From contig JANQAK010000006.1 of the NCBI GenBank assembly GCA_024707075.1, forward strand, positions 310,001-374,000: 64,000 bases of DNA, in the 5' to 3' direction. The notes under the pieces were generated by a model. The model saw only the letters and a program-made list of their open reading frames with translations. It searched no databases and was not told the DNA's origin. This stretch comes from Afipia sp. (lineage in GTDB: Bacteria > Pseudomonadota > Alphaproteobacteria > Rhizobiales > Xanthobacteraceae). The position numbers were made by a program, and so were the translations under genes. Below, one piece after another: positions 8,983-16,731 of this stretch; position 1 is the first letter of the stretch, and each line of letters begins with the position of its first letter.

Positions 8983-10131
8983 ATGAGTTTCGACCTGAAC
9001 GACGAGCAGCGGGCTTTTCAGGAGACGGCGCGGCGTTTCGGACGCGAGCAGCTTGCACCGGGTTACCAGCGCCGCGAATCCGAAGGGCGGATTGATCGCG
9101 CGCTGGTGCGCGACATGGGCGCCCTCGGACTGATCGCGCCTGAACTGCCGGAAGAGTTCGGTGGTCTCGGCACGCCGAGCCTCACCAGCGGCCTGATCGC
9201 CGAAGCCATCGGCTATGCCGATATCAACGCCGCCTATATCCAGATTCTCGGCTCGCTGAACGGCAAGATCATCGCCGGTCATGCGTCGCCCGAACTCGCG
9301 CGGCGCTGGCTGCCGCGTCTCATCGCCGGCGAGGTTATTGTCGCTCTGGGTTTGACCGAACCGCGCGGCGGATCGGATGCCGCGCATCTTGCATTGAGTG
9401 CACGCCGCGATGGCGACCAGTACATCCTGAATGGCGAGAAGTCCTCCATCAGCATGGCCGATCAGGCCGACGCCGTCGTTCTGTTTGCGCGGACCGGACC
9501 TGCGGACAGCGGCGCGCGCGGCGTCAGCGCCTTTCTTGTGCCAATGGATACCCACGGCATCACCACGCAGCGCTACAACGATCTCGGCAGCAAGGCGATC
9601 GGGCGAAGCTCGATCTTCTTCGACAACGTCACTGTTCCTGCCGGAAACAGGCTGGCGGCGGAAGGCGCGGGCTTTGTTCAGGTCATGCAGGGTTTCGACT
9701 TCAGCCGCGCGCTGATCGGATTGCAGGTGCTGGGGTCGGCGCAGGCTTCGCTCGACGAAAGCTGGGCCTATGTGCAGGAGCGCAAGGCGTTCGGTGCGCC
9801 GCTGTCGAAAAACCAGGGTGTGATCTTTCCGCTCGCGGAAGCGGAGACGCACGTCGCTGCGGCACGCCAGCTTTGCTATCATACACTCGCGCTCCGGGAC
9901 GCAGGCAAGCCCCACACCGCCGAGGCCGCCATGTGCAAATGGCTCGCGCCGAAGACCGCCGTAGATGTCATCCATCAATGCCTGCTGACTCACGGTCACT
10001 ATGGATGGTCGCTCGACCTGCCGCATCAGCAGCGGCTGCGCGACGTCATGGGTCTGGAGATCGGCGATGGCACGGCGCAGATCATGAAGCTCATTATCTC
10101 GCGTGAAAAACTCAAGGACGCCGCGATCTGA
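8983..10131 (+). CDS. aliB: Acyl-CoA dehydrogenase, probable cyclohexanecarboxyl-CoA dehydrogenase
   Basis: FAD-dependent acyl-CoA dehydrogenase of 382 residues, the usual length. It would introduce the C1-C2 double bond into cyclohexanecarboxyl-CoA. The N-terminal helical domain begins MSFDLNDEQRAFQETARRFG. The middle beta domain has GLTEPRGGSDAAHLALSARR. The C-terminal domain contains YVQERKAFGAPLSKNQGV and HGHYGWSLDLPHQQRLRDVMGLEIGDGT, where family members bind FAD. Reading order and operon content point to AliB; the related BadJ cannot be excluded without alignment. It begins 13 bases after badH. Confidence 0.82.
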   Translation: MSFDLNDEQRAFQETARRFGREQLAPGYQRRESEGRIDRALVRDMGALGLIAPELPEEFGGLGTPSLTSGLIAEAIGYADINAAYIQILGSLNGKIIAGHASPELARRWLPRLIAGEVIVALGLTEPRGGSDAAHLALSARRDGDQYILNGEKSSISMADQADAVVLFARTGPADSGARGVSAFLVPMDTHGITTQRYNDLGSKAIGRSSIFFDNVTVPAGNRLAAEGAGFVQVMQGFDFSRALIGLQVLGSAQASLDESWAYVQERKAFGAPLSKNQGVIFPLAEAETHVAAARQLCYHTLALRDAGKPHTAEAAMCKWLAPKTAVDVIHQCLLTHGHYGWSLDLPHQQRLRDVMGLEIGDGTAQIMKLIISREKLKDAAI

Positions 10132-10163
10132 ACGACGGCGCCTGAATCGGGGAGGGAAAAGCC

Positions 10164-11807
10164 ATGGAATTCGATGCCATACTGATACCGCCGCGCCGCC
10201 AGAGCATGATCGATCAGGGCCTTTGGCACGACCGGACGATCAACGACGATCTGGATACTTGCCTGGCGACGTGTCCCGACAAGCTCGCGCTGACGGCGGT
10301 GTCGCTGGACAACGGCTCGGTCACTCGTTTCACCTATCGGGAAATGGCGACGATGGCGGACCGCATCGCTGTCGGCCTCTCAAGGCTGGGCATCGGCCGC
10401 AACGATGTCGTCTCCATGCAACTGCCGAACTGGTGGCAATTCACGTTGACATATCTGGCGTGCTCGCGCATCGGCGCGGTGCTCAACCCGCTGATGCATA
10501 TTTTCCGCGAGCGTGAACTGTCCTTCATGCTCAAGCACGGCGCCAGCAAGATCGTGATCGTGCCGAAGACATTTCGCGGCTTCGATTACGAGCAGATGAT
10601 TGCCGGCCTCAAGCCGAGCCTGCCGGATCTCCAGCATGTGGTTGTCGTAGGTGGAGCGGGCGACAACAGCTTCGAGAAATGGCTGAGTGAGCCGAAATGG
10701 GAGGAGGTGCCGGACGCGAAGGACATCCTGACGCGTCACCGTCCCGGTCCGGATGATGTGATGCAGCTTATCTACACATCGGGAACCACGGGCGAACCGA
10801 AAGGCGTGATGCATTCGGCCAATACGCTGATGTCCAACATCATTCCCTACGCCGCGAGCATGCGTCTTGGCCCTAACGACGTCATCCTGATGGCGTCGCC
10901 GATGGCGCACCAGACCGGATTCATGTACGGGCTGATGATGCCGATCATGCTGCGCGCGAGTGCCGTGCTTCAGGATATCTGGGAGCCGAAGAAGGCCATC
11001 GAACTGATCCGCGCCGAGAAAGTCACCTTCACCATGGCGTCGACGCCGTTCCTGACCGATCTCGCGAAGGGCGTTGCGGAGAGCGGCGAGGGCGTTCCGA
11101 CGCTGCGCACGTTCCTGTGCGCGGGCGCGCCGATCCCCGGCCCTTTGGTCGAGAATGCGCGCAAGGCGTTGGGCGCGAAGATCGTATCGGCGTGGGGCAT
11201 GACCGAGAACGGCGCGGTAACGCTGATCAAGCTCGATGACGATGACGAGCGCGCATTCAACACCTCAGGCTGTCCTTTGCCGGGCACCGAGATCCGTGTG
11301 GTCGATGCGGACGGCAAGCCGTTGCCTCACGGTGAAGAAGGCCGTCTCCTCGTCAGAACATGTTCGAATTTCGGCGGCTACCTGCGCCGTCCGCACCTCA
11401 ATGCAACTGATGACGATGGATGGTTCGATACCGGCGATCTTGCCCAGATCGATGATCGCGGCTACGTCCGTATCACTGGCCGCTCGAAGGATGTGATCAT
11501 CCGTGGTGGCGAGAACATTCCGGTCGTCGAGATCGAGACACTTCTCTACAAGCACCCGGCGGTCAATCAGGTCGCCATCGTCGCCTATCCGGACGAACGG
11601 CTGGGTGAGCGAGGATGCGCGGTGGTGGTTCCGAAGCAGGGTGCGTCGATCGATTTGACGGCGCTGACCGATTTCCTCAAGGCGCAGAAGGTTGCACTCC
11701 AGTACATCCCCGAGCGCCTTCTGGTTCTCGAAGCGATGCCGGCAACGCCGTCCGGGAAGATCCAGAAATTCAAGCTGCGGGACATCGTCAAGCAGCAGGC
11801 GATGTAA
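10164..11807 (+). CDS. aliA: Cyclohexanecarboxylate-CoA ligase (AMP-forming)
   Basis: Adenylate-forming ligase, 547 residues, that would activate cyclohexanecarboxylate with ATP and CoA, committing it to the pathway. Motifs: P-loop YTSGTTGEPKGVM (about 206), AWGMTENGAV (A5-type), GWFDTGDLAQIDDRGYVRITGRSKDVIIRGG (A7/A8, given here as recognised blocks around 410-450), and the C-terminal TPSGKIQKFKLR with the catalytic Lys. The length and the N-terminal MEFDAILIPPRR agree with AliA-type ligases. Preceded by a GGGGAGGGAAAAGCC ribosome region. Confidence 0.88.
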   Translation: MEFDAILIPPRRQSMIDQGLWHDRTINDDLDTCLATCPDKLALTAVSLDNGSVTRFTYREMATMADRIAVGLSRLGIGRNDVVSMQLPNWWQFTLTYLACSRIGAVLNPLMHIFRERELSFMLKHGASKIVIVPKTFRGFDYEQMIAGLKPSLPDLQHVVVVGGAGDNSFEKWLSEPKWEEVPDAKDILTRHRPGPDDVMQLIYTSGTTGEPKGVMHSANTLMSNIIPYAASMRLGPNDVILMASPMAHQTGFMYGLMMPIMLRASAVLQDIWEPKKAIELIRAEKVTFTMASTPFLTDLAKGVAESGEGVPTLRTFLCAGAPIPGPLVENARKALGAKIVSAWGMTENGAVTLIKLDDDDERAFNTSGCPLPGTEIRVVDADGKPLPHGEEGRLLVRTCSNFGGYLRRPHLNATDDDGWFDTGDLAQIDDRGYVRITGRSKDVIIRGGENIPVVEIETLLYKHPAVNQVAIVAYPDERLGERGCAVVVPKQGASIDLTALTDFLKAQKVALQYIPERLLVLEAMPATPSGKIQKFKLRDIVKQQAM

Positions 11808-11844
11808 TCCGCGACCTGCTTTCTAACAAGAAAAGGAAAAAGAC

Positions 11845-12633
11845 ATGACGACTTATGAGGACATCATTTACGAGGAGCGCCCGAAAGGCGTCGCCCGGAT
11901 CACGATCAACCGGCCGGCAAGCTACAATGCGTTTCGCGGTCAGACTGTCGAAGAATTGATCCATGCCTTCCAGCGCGCGGGCTGGGATAAATCGATCGGC
12001 GTGATCGTCCTCACCGGCATTGGCGACAAGGCATTCTGCACCGGCGGCGATCAGGGCGCGCACGACGGACAGTATGACGGTCGCGGCACCATCGGTCTTC
12101 CCATCGAGGAGTTCCAGAGCGTCATTCGTGACATGCCGAAGCCGGTGATCGCCCGCGTCAATGGTTTCGCCATCGGCGGTGGCAATGTGCTGGCCACGAT
12201 CTGCGATCTGACGATTGCGTCCGACAAGGCGCAGTTCGGGCAGGTTGGTCCCAAGGTCGGTTCGGTCGATCCGGGGTTTGGCACGGCCTATCTCGCCCGC
12301 GTGGTCGGGGAGAAGAAGGCACGCGAGATATGGTATCTCAACCGGCGCTATACCGCGGCGCAGGCGGTCGAAATGGGCCTTGCCAACATCGCTGTGCCGC
12401 ATGACCAGCTCGACGCCGAGGTGGATCGCTGGTGCGAGGAACTGCTGGAACGCAGTCCGACTGCGCTGGCGCTGGCCAAGCGCTCGTTCAACGCCGATAC
12501 CGAATCCATCCGCGGCATTGCCAGCATGGGCATGGCGGCGCTCAGTCTCTACTACGACACCGAGGAGTCGAAGGAAGGTGGCCGTGCCTACCGCGAGAAG
12601 CGCAAGCCGGAATTCCGGAAGTTCGTTCGGTGA
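11845..12633 (+). CDS. badI: 2-ketocyclohexanecarboxyl-CoA hydrolase (ring-opening crotonase)
   Basis: Crotonase-fold hydrolase, 262 residues, that opens the ring of 2-ketocyclohexane-1-carboxyl-CoA to give pimelyl-CoA. The family blocks are very clear: DKAFCTGGDQGAHDGQYDGR, VNGFAIGGGNVLATICDLT, GQVGPKVGSVDPGFGTAYLA and VVGEKKAREIWYLNRRY. Both oxyanion-hole regions are intact. The C-terminus AYREKRKPEFRKFVR is also typical. These blocks separate BadI from ordinary enoyl-CoA hydratases and resemble naphthoate synthase (MenB) relatives. Last gene of the operon; badR converges on it 43 bases downstream. Confidence 0.92.
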   Translation: MTTYEDIIYEERPKGVARITINRPASYNAFRGQTVEELIHAFQRAGWDKSIGVIVLTGIGDKAFCTGGDQGAHDGQYDGRGTIGLPIEEFQSVIRDMPKPVIARVNGFAIGGGNVLATICDLTIASDKAQFGQVGPKVGSVDPGFGTAYLARVVGEKKAREIWYLNRRYTAAQAVEMGLANIAVPHDQLDAEVDRWCEELLERSPTALALAKRSFNADTESIRGIASMGMAALSLYYDTEESKEGGRAYREKRKPEFRKFVR

Positions 12634-12676
12634 CCGATGCCTAGAAAGACGCGGCGCTGCCTGCTCCGCAATGCAG

Positions 12677-13153
12677 CTAGACGTTTGTCAGAGATGTCTT
12701 GAGGCGATCGAGCAACCGATAGAGCATAACCTGTTCGTCGTGGCTGAATCCGGTCAGCGATGCAGTATAGAAAGCCTCGATCGGCTCGAGCATACCCGTC
12801 CACGCTGCCGTGCCCTTGCGGGTCAGGCGAATGCGGCGGCTGCGGCCGTCGTCCTTGTCCTTGACGCGCGCGATCCAGTCGCGCGCTTCGAGCCTGTCGA
12901 GGACGGCTGTGAGGTTCTGCCGGCTGACGTCGAGAAACTCGATCAGGTCCTTGACGGTCATTCCCTTCTCGCGCACCAGCGGCCGGGCGAGTGCGCCGAG
13001 CACGGCCCATTGCTGCGTTGTGGCGCCGAACTCGCCGACATAGCGGGTGCCTTGCTTGTGCATCAGGTTCGACGCCTGATAGAGGCGGAAGAACACCCTG
13101 TTGGCGACTTCGAACTCGACGTCGGACTTTGCTTGCTTCTCAGCCAATGTCAT
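12677..13153 (-). CDS. badR: MarR-family regulator of cyclohexanecarboxylate genes
   Basis: Winged-helix MarR protein of 158 residues. The recognition region is VKDLIEFLDVSRQNLTAVLDRLEARDWIARVKDKDDGRSRRIRLT, with the wing carrying DDGRSRR. In R. palustris, BadR is a MarR repressor of the bad/ali genes released by a pathway CoA thioester; that is established for the homologue. Here the assignment rests on location beside badHI-aliAB and on a sequence element shared between its own promoter and that of badH. Start ATG follows a GATGAG ribosome site. Confidence 0.8.
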   Translation of the reverse strand: MTLAEKQAKSDVEFEVANRVFFRLYQASNLMHKQGTRYVGEFGATTQQWAVLGALARPLVREKGMTVKDLIEFLDVSRQNLTAVLDRLEARDWIARVKDKDDGRSRRIRLTRKGTAAWTGMLEPIEAFYTASLTGFSHDEQVMLYRLLDRLKTSLTNV

Positions 13154-13192
13154 GTCTCATCGCCACGTCGCTACGATTCCGTAGCTTCCCAC

Positions 13193-13217
13193 CAATACAT
13201 AGTATCAATGTATTGAC
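13193..13217. promoter_or_regulatory. Inverted repeat at the badR promoter, candidate autoregulatory operator
   Basis: CAATACAT (13193-13200) and ATGTATTG (13208-13215) are perfect inverted arms seven bases apart. On the minus strand they lie between TTGAAC and TATGTA, plausible -35 and -10 boxes 18 bases apart for badR. The right part contains the 14 bases also found at 8134-8147. Confidence 0.65.
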
Positions 13218-13248
13218 GGGTTCAACATAGACATTATGACCCGCGGTC

Positions 13249-14220
13249 TCAGGCCGGGCCCGTTTGATCGTCATCGGCGGCAAGCAGCGCGGGCGGATGG
13301 TCCTCCCGCAGTTTGCTGTAGGTGAGATGGTAGCGCATATCGTGCGGGTCCAAGGCCTGGCGGCAGTGATCGCACGCGACGATCGGTTCGAAATCGTGGC
13401 CGCAGTCGAGGTGTTTAAGGATGAGAGGCTTTTCGTAGCCGAGCCATTTGTCGCCCCAGCGCAGCATCTGGATCAGCGGCAAATATAGATCCCGTCCAGC
13501 CGTTGTGAGCTTGTATTCGTAGCGTTCCGGCACATCGAGATATTTCACCCGTCTCAGAATGCCCTGACTCACGAGGCGGTTGAGCCTGTCGGTCAGAATG
13601 TTTGTCGCGATGCCGAGCCGCTCCTGCAACACATCGAACCGCCGGACACCGAAACACATTTCGCGCACCACCAGAAAGGTCCAGCGATCTGCCAGGATGC
13701 CGAGCGTGCGCGAGACCGATGAGGGGCGTCCGCGCTCGAACGTTTCGACGCCGCCGCTGCGCCTGCGTTGCGGCATGGCGGTTGCGTGCGAAACGCCTGC
13801 ACCCGGGCCATCCCGATAGACCACCCGAAGCGCGTTGACCGGTTCGCGGCAGGCCGAGCAGATCGTTTCGGGATGGCATTCGTGCCCGCAGGTTGTGTGG
13901 ACAAGCCTGAGCGGCGGCGGCTTGTCACCCGCCAGCCAGTCATCGCCGAATCGCAGCATCGCAAGCATGACGAGATAGAGATCGAAGCCTCGCTCGGTCA
14001 GGCGATATTCGAAGCGTGCGCTTCCGGCGAGCGGGACGCGAGAGAGGACTTTGGCCTTGACCAGTTGCGCAAGCCGGGCGCTGAGCGTGCTGCGCGGCAT
14101 GTGAAGCACGGCTTGCACCTGATCGAAACGGCGCGCGCCGAGATAGACTTCTCTCAGGACGAGGAAGGACCAGGCGTCTGACAGGATCGTCAGCGTGCGA
14201 TCGACGGAGCAGTTGCGCAC
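13249..14220 (-). CDS. Tandem-duplicated HxlR-type regulator (two wHTH plus two zinc-ribbon-like modules)
   Basis: A 323-residue protein, about twice or more the size of an ordinary HxlR regulator. Module one (about 1-130) has a winged helix (ILSDAWSFLVLREVYLGARRFDQ) followed by TCGHECHPETICSACRE. Module two (about 165-305) repeats this: ILADRWTFLVVREMCFGVRRF, then DCGHDFEPIVACDHCRQ. The paired CxxC-like motifs suggest metal-binding ribbons after each helix-turn-helix. The start is GTG; a TAA lies 20 codons upstream in frame. A homologue lies at 19242-20301 on the other side of the molybdenum hydroxylase genes, so the pair probably controls that island. Ligand unknown. Confidence 0.85.
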   Translation of the reverse strand: MRNCSVDRTLTILSDAWSFLVLREVYLGARRFDQVQAVLHMPRSTLSARLAQLVKAKVLSRVPLAGSARFEYRLTERGFDLYLVMLAMLRFGDDWLAGDKPPPLRLVHTTCGHECHPETICSACREPVNALRVVYRDGPGAGVSHATAMPQRRRSGGVETFERGRPSSVSRTLGILADRWTFLVVREMCFGVRRFDVLQERLGIATNILTDRLNRLVSQGILRRVKYLDVPERYEYKLTTAGRDLYLPLIQMLRWGDKWLGYEKPLILKHLDCGHDFEPIVACDHCRQALDPHDMRYHLTYSKLREDHPPALLAADDDQTGPA

Positions 14221-14324
14221 CAGCGGGCGCTCCGCGGTCCTGGATGACTGCCGAAGCGTGCGGGAGGTGGGTTTTTAGACGAGGTGCGCGCCATGCATCT
14301 GCTCTTGACCAGCGATGGCTGGTG

Positions 14325-15170
14325 TTAGTCGCGCCGTTCAGTCCATGCTTGCGCGAGTTGATCGATCACGTCGCGATCGACATGAACGGTTCCGGTCTGT
14401 TGCCGGCCGAACAGGTAACCGATCGCCGCGACAATAACGAGCAGAACACCGCCCGTGAAATCGGGTGAGACATGCGCCCCGCCGCTTGGGGTGAGGCTCG
14501 GCAATGCGCCGCCGAACAGATACCAGCACGCGCCGATTGCTGCGAGTAACAGCACGAAACCGGCGGATTTTACATGCTTTAAAAGTCCCGGCGTGATGTC
14601 CATCGGCGCTGGAGCAGGGCGGGGGCGGCGAGGTGTTTGATGGTGCGGGGCGTTTTGTGCGGCCGGTGTGCTTATCGCCGCCGCGCCCGTCGGACCCGTG
14701 CTCTGCTGCGCCTGCGTGCTGTCGCCGTATTGCGCCTCGATCTCCTCGGCGAAGCGTTTAAAGAAGAGGCCGGACATTTGTTTGGCAGTAGCATCAATCA
14801 ACCTGCCGCCGAGTTGCGCCAGCTTGCCGCCCACGTCGGCGTTCACGGTGTAGTGCAGGATGGTGTCGTCGCCGTCCTGTTCGAGGCGTACGACGGCGCT
14901 GCCCTTGGCGAAGCCTGCCACACCGCCCTGGCCTTCGCCCGCGATGCGATATCCGTTTGGCGGATCGAGGTCCGATAATGTGACCGCGCCCTGGAATTTG
15001 GCGGTGACGGGGCCGACCTTGATCAGCGCGGTGGCTGTCATCTGGGTGTCGGAGGTTTTGACCAGTTCCTGGCAGCCGGGAATGCAGGCTTGCAGAACCG
15101 CCGGATCGTTGAGAGCCTTCCACACGGTCTCGCGGGTTGCGGGAATGCGCTGCTGGCCTGTCATGTCCAT
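14325..15170 (-). CDS. CoxG-like SRPBCC protein with C-terminal membrane anchor
   Basis: 281 residues. The first about 150 form a CO dehydrogenase subunit G (SRPBCC) domain: MDMTGQQRIPATRETVWKALNDPAVLQACIPGC and GGKLAQLGGRLIDATAKQMS are family hallmarks. A proline-rich linker (TPRRPRPAPAPMD) follows. Then come two hydrophobic segments (about 203-222 and 236-258) that would anchor the domain to the inner membrane. CoxG of Oligotropha recruits CO dehydrogenase to the membrane, so this protein probably tethers the molybdenum hydroxylase encoded divergently at 15343-19123 to a membrane electron acceptor (inference). Confidence 0.85.
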   Translation of the reverse strand: MDMTGQQRIPATRETVWKALNDPAVLQACIPGCQELVKTSDTQMTATALIKVGPVTAKFQGAVTLSDLDPPNGYRIAGEGQGGVAGFAKGSAVVRLEQDGDDTILHYTVNADVGGKLAQLGGRLIDATAKQMSGLFFKRFAEEIEAQYGDSTQAQQSTGPTGAAAISTPAAQNAPHHQTPRRPRPAPAPMDITPGLLKHVKSAGFVLLLAAIGACWYLFGGALPSLTPSGGAHVSPDFTGGVLLVIVAAIGYLFGRQQTGTVHVDRDVIDQLAQAWTERRD

Positions 15171-15245
15171 AATGTCGTCTCCTTAACCCCGACGCGTTGC
15201 CGTGGCTCGCGCTGGTTCGGTCATCCAACTTGCGCCCCGGTCATC

Positions 15246-15278
15246 TTGACATGTCCTAACATAGTCTAATAATGCAAG
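15246..15278 (+). promoter_or_regulatory. coxMSL promoter with the shared 17-bp element (copy 1)
   Basis: TTGACA (15246-15251) and AATAAT (15268-15273), 16 bases apart, read as a sigma-70-type promoter. The element TAGTCTAATAATGCAAG (15262-15278) overlaps the -10 and recurs at 21585-21601 (minus strand, 15 of 17 identical) and 25116-25132 (14 of 17). It is 65 bases upstream of the coxM-like start. Confidence 0.6.
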
Positions 15279-15342
15279 TCACTATGGAAGCCGAAAGAAT
15301 CTTGGGATCGCGGCATAAACCGGACGGATCGGGAACCGCTAT

Positions 15343-16221
15343 ATGAAGCCAGCGTCGTTCGACTATGTCCGGGCCGAAAGTGCTGAACATGCCGTGCAGG
15401 CGCTTGCTGCGGCGGGTGGTGACGGCAAGGTGATCGCGGGCGGCCAAAGCCTGATGCCGATGATGAACTTCCGGCTGGTGAAGCCGTCGGTGCTGGTGGA
15501 TATCAATCGCATTCCCGGTCTCGATGCCGTGCAGATGCGCGGTGACAGGATTGTGCTGGGCGCGCTCGTCCGTCATCGCATGACGGCGACAGATATGCTG
15601 ATCCAGAAACATATTCCGGTGCTGCATCATGCGATGAAGCATGTGGCGCATCTGACGGTTCGCAATCGGGGTACATTTTGCGGCAGCGTCTGCCACGCCG
15701 ATCCGGCGGCCGAGATGCCAATGATGTCGCTGCTGCTCAATGGTGCCGTTCACATCGTCTCTCCCCGCGGCGAACGCACGCTTGCCGCACAGGATTTCTT
15801 TGTCGGCTCGCTGGTCACGGCGCTGGAGCCCGACGAACTCGTCACCGAAATCGAGATCGATACGTTGCCCGCCGGGACCGGCTGGGGATTCGAGGAATTT
15901 GCCCGGCGTCACGGCGATTATGCACTGGCTGCGGTGGCCGTCACGATGCAGCGACGGGATGGTGTAGCTTCGGACGTGCGCATCGGCCTCATGGGCGTCG
16001 GAGAAATGCCGATGCGCGCACCGCAAATCGAGGCCATGCTGGAAGTCCGCGAGATTGATGCCGCACTGCTCGACGAGGCCATCGATGCGCTGCGGGCCAG
16101 CCTCGAACCGAATTCCGACCTGAACGCATCGGCGGACTATCGCCGTCATCTGGCGGGCGTGCTTGCACGGCGTGCCATATCGGATGCCTGGGCGCGGGCG
16201 GAGAAAGGTGCCGCGGCATGA
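15343..16221 (+). CDS. Molybdenum hydroxylase FAD-binding subunit (CoxM/XDH medium subunit type)
   Basis: 292 residues, medium subunit of a xanthine dehydrogenase/CO dehydrogenase-family enzyme that passes electrons from Fe-S clusters to FAD. The first FAD motif is AGGQSLMPMMNFRL (about 32-46) and the second TVRNRGTFCGSVCHADPAAE (about 105-125). The C-terminal CO_deh_flav_C domain follows (about 175-280). The gene overlaps the next by ATGA. As in other cox-like operons the order is M-S-L. The substrate cannot be deduced from this subunit. Confidence 0.88.
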   Translation: MKPASFDYVRAESAEHAVQALAAAGGDGKVIAGGQSLMPMMNFRLVKPSVLVDINRIPGLDAVQMRGDRIVLGALVRHRMTATDMLIQKHIPVLHHAMKHVAHLTVRNRGTFCGSVCHADPAAEMPMMSLLLNGAVHIVSPRGERTLAAQDFFVGSLVTALEPDELVTEIEIDTLPAGTGWGFEEFARRHGDYALAAVAVTMQRRDGVASDVRIGLMGVGEMPMRAPQIEAMLEVREIDAALLDEAIDALRASLEPNSDLNASADYRRHLAGVLARRAISDAWARAEKGAAA

Positions 16222-16700
16222 GCGAGCGCACCGAGATCGCTGTTTCCGTCAACGGCCTGTCCTATACGCGAACCGTCGAACCGCGCATGCTGCTGGCGGA
16301 TTTCCTGCGCCATGAACTCGGACTGACCGGCACGCACGTCGGCTGCGAGCATGGTGTCTGTGGCGCATGCACAGTCCTGCTCGATGGACGCAGCGCGCGC
16401 TCCTGTTTGACGCTGGCGGTGCAGGCGGATGGCGCCGACATCGAGACTGTCGAAGGACAGGGGACGGTTGAGAAGCTCGGAAGAATTCAGCAGGCGTTCC
16501 GGGATCACCATGGGCTTCAGTGCGGTTTTTGTACGCCGGGCTTTATCATGACCATCGCTGACATGCTGCGGCATCATAGCCTCGATAGCGACGAGGAAAT
16601 CCGCGAGGCATTGTCGGGCAATATCTGCCGCTGCACCGGCTATGAGCATATCGTCAATGCGGTGCGCGAACTGGCAAAGGAAAGAGGAGCGCTCAAGTGA
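16218..16700 (+). CDS. Molybdenum hydroxylase [2Fe-2S] subunit (CoxS type)
   Basis: Small subunit, 160 residues, with both expected Fe-S clusters. Cys43, Cys48, Cys51 and Cys63 form the plant-ferredoxin-type site (VGCEHGVCGACTVLLDG). Cys102, Cys105, Cys137 and Cys139 form the proximal site (LQCGFCTPG and ICRCTGY). All eight ligands are present, so this subunit is intact and would carry electrons from the molybdenum centre to FAD. Confidence 0.93.
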   Translation: MSERTEIAVSVNGLSYTRTVEPRMLLADFLRHELGLTGTHVGCEHGVCGACTVLLDGRSARSCLTLAVQADGADIETVEGQGTVEKLGRIQQAFRDHHGLQCGFCTPGFIMTIADMLRHHSLDSDEEIREALSGNICRCTGYEHIVNAVRELAKERGALK

Positions 16701-16731
16701 GAACGCTTTCCATTGTCATGGCGGTCCTGAT

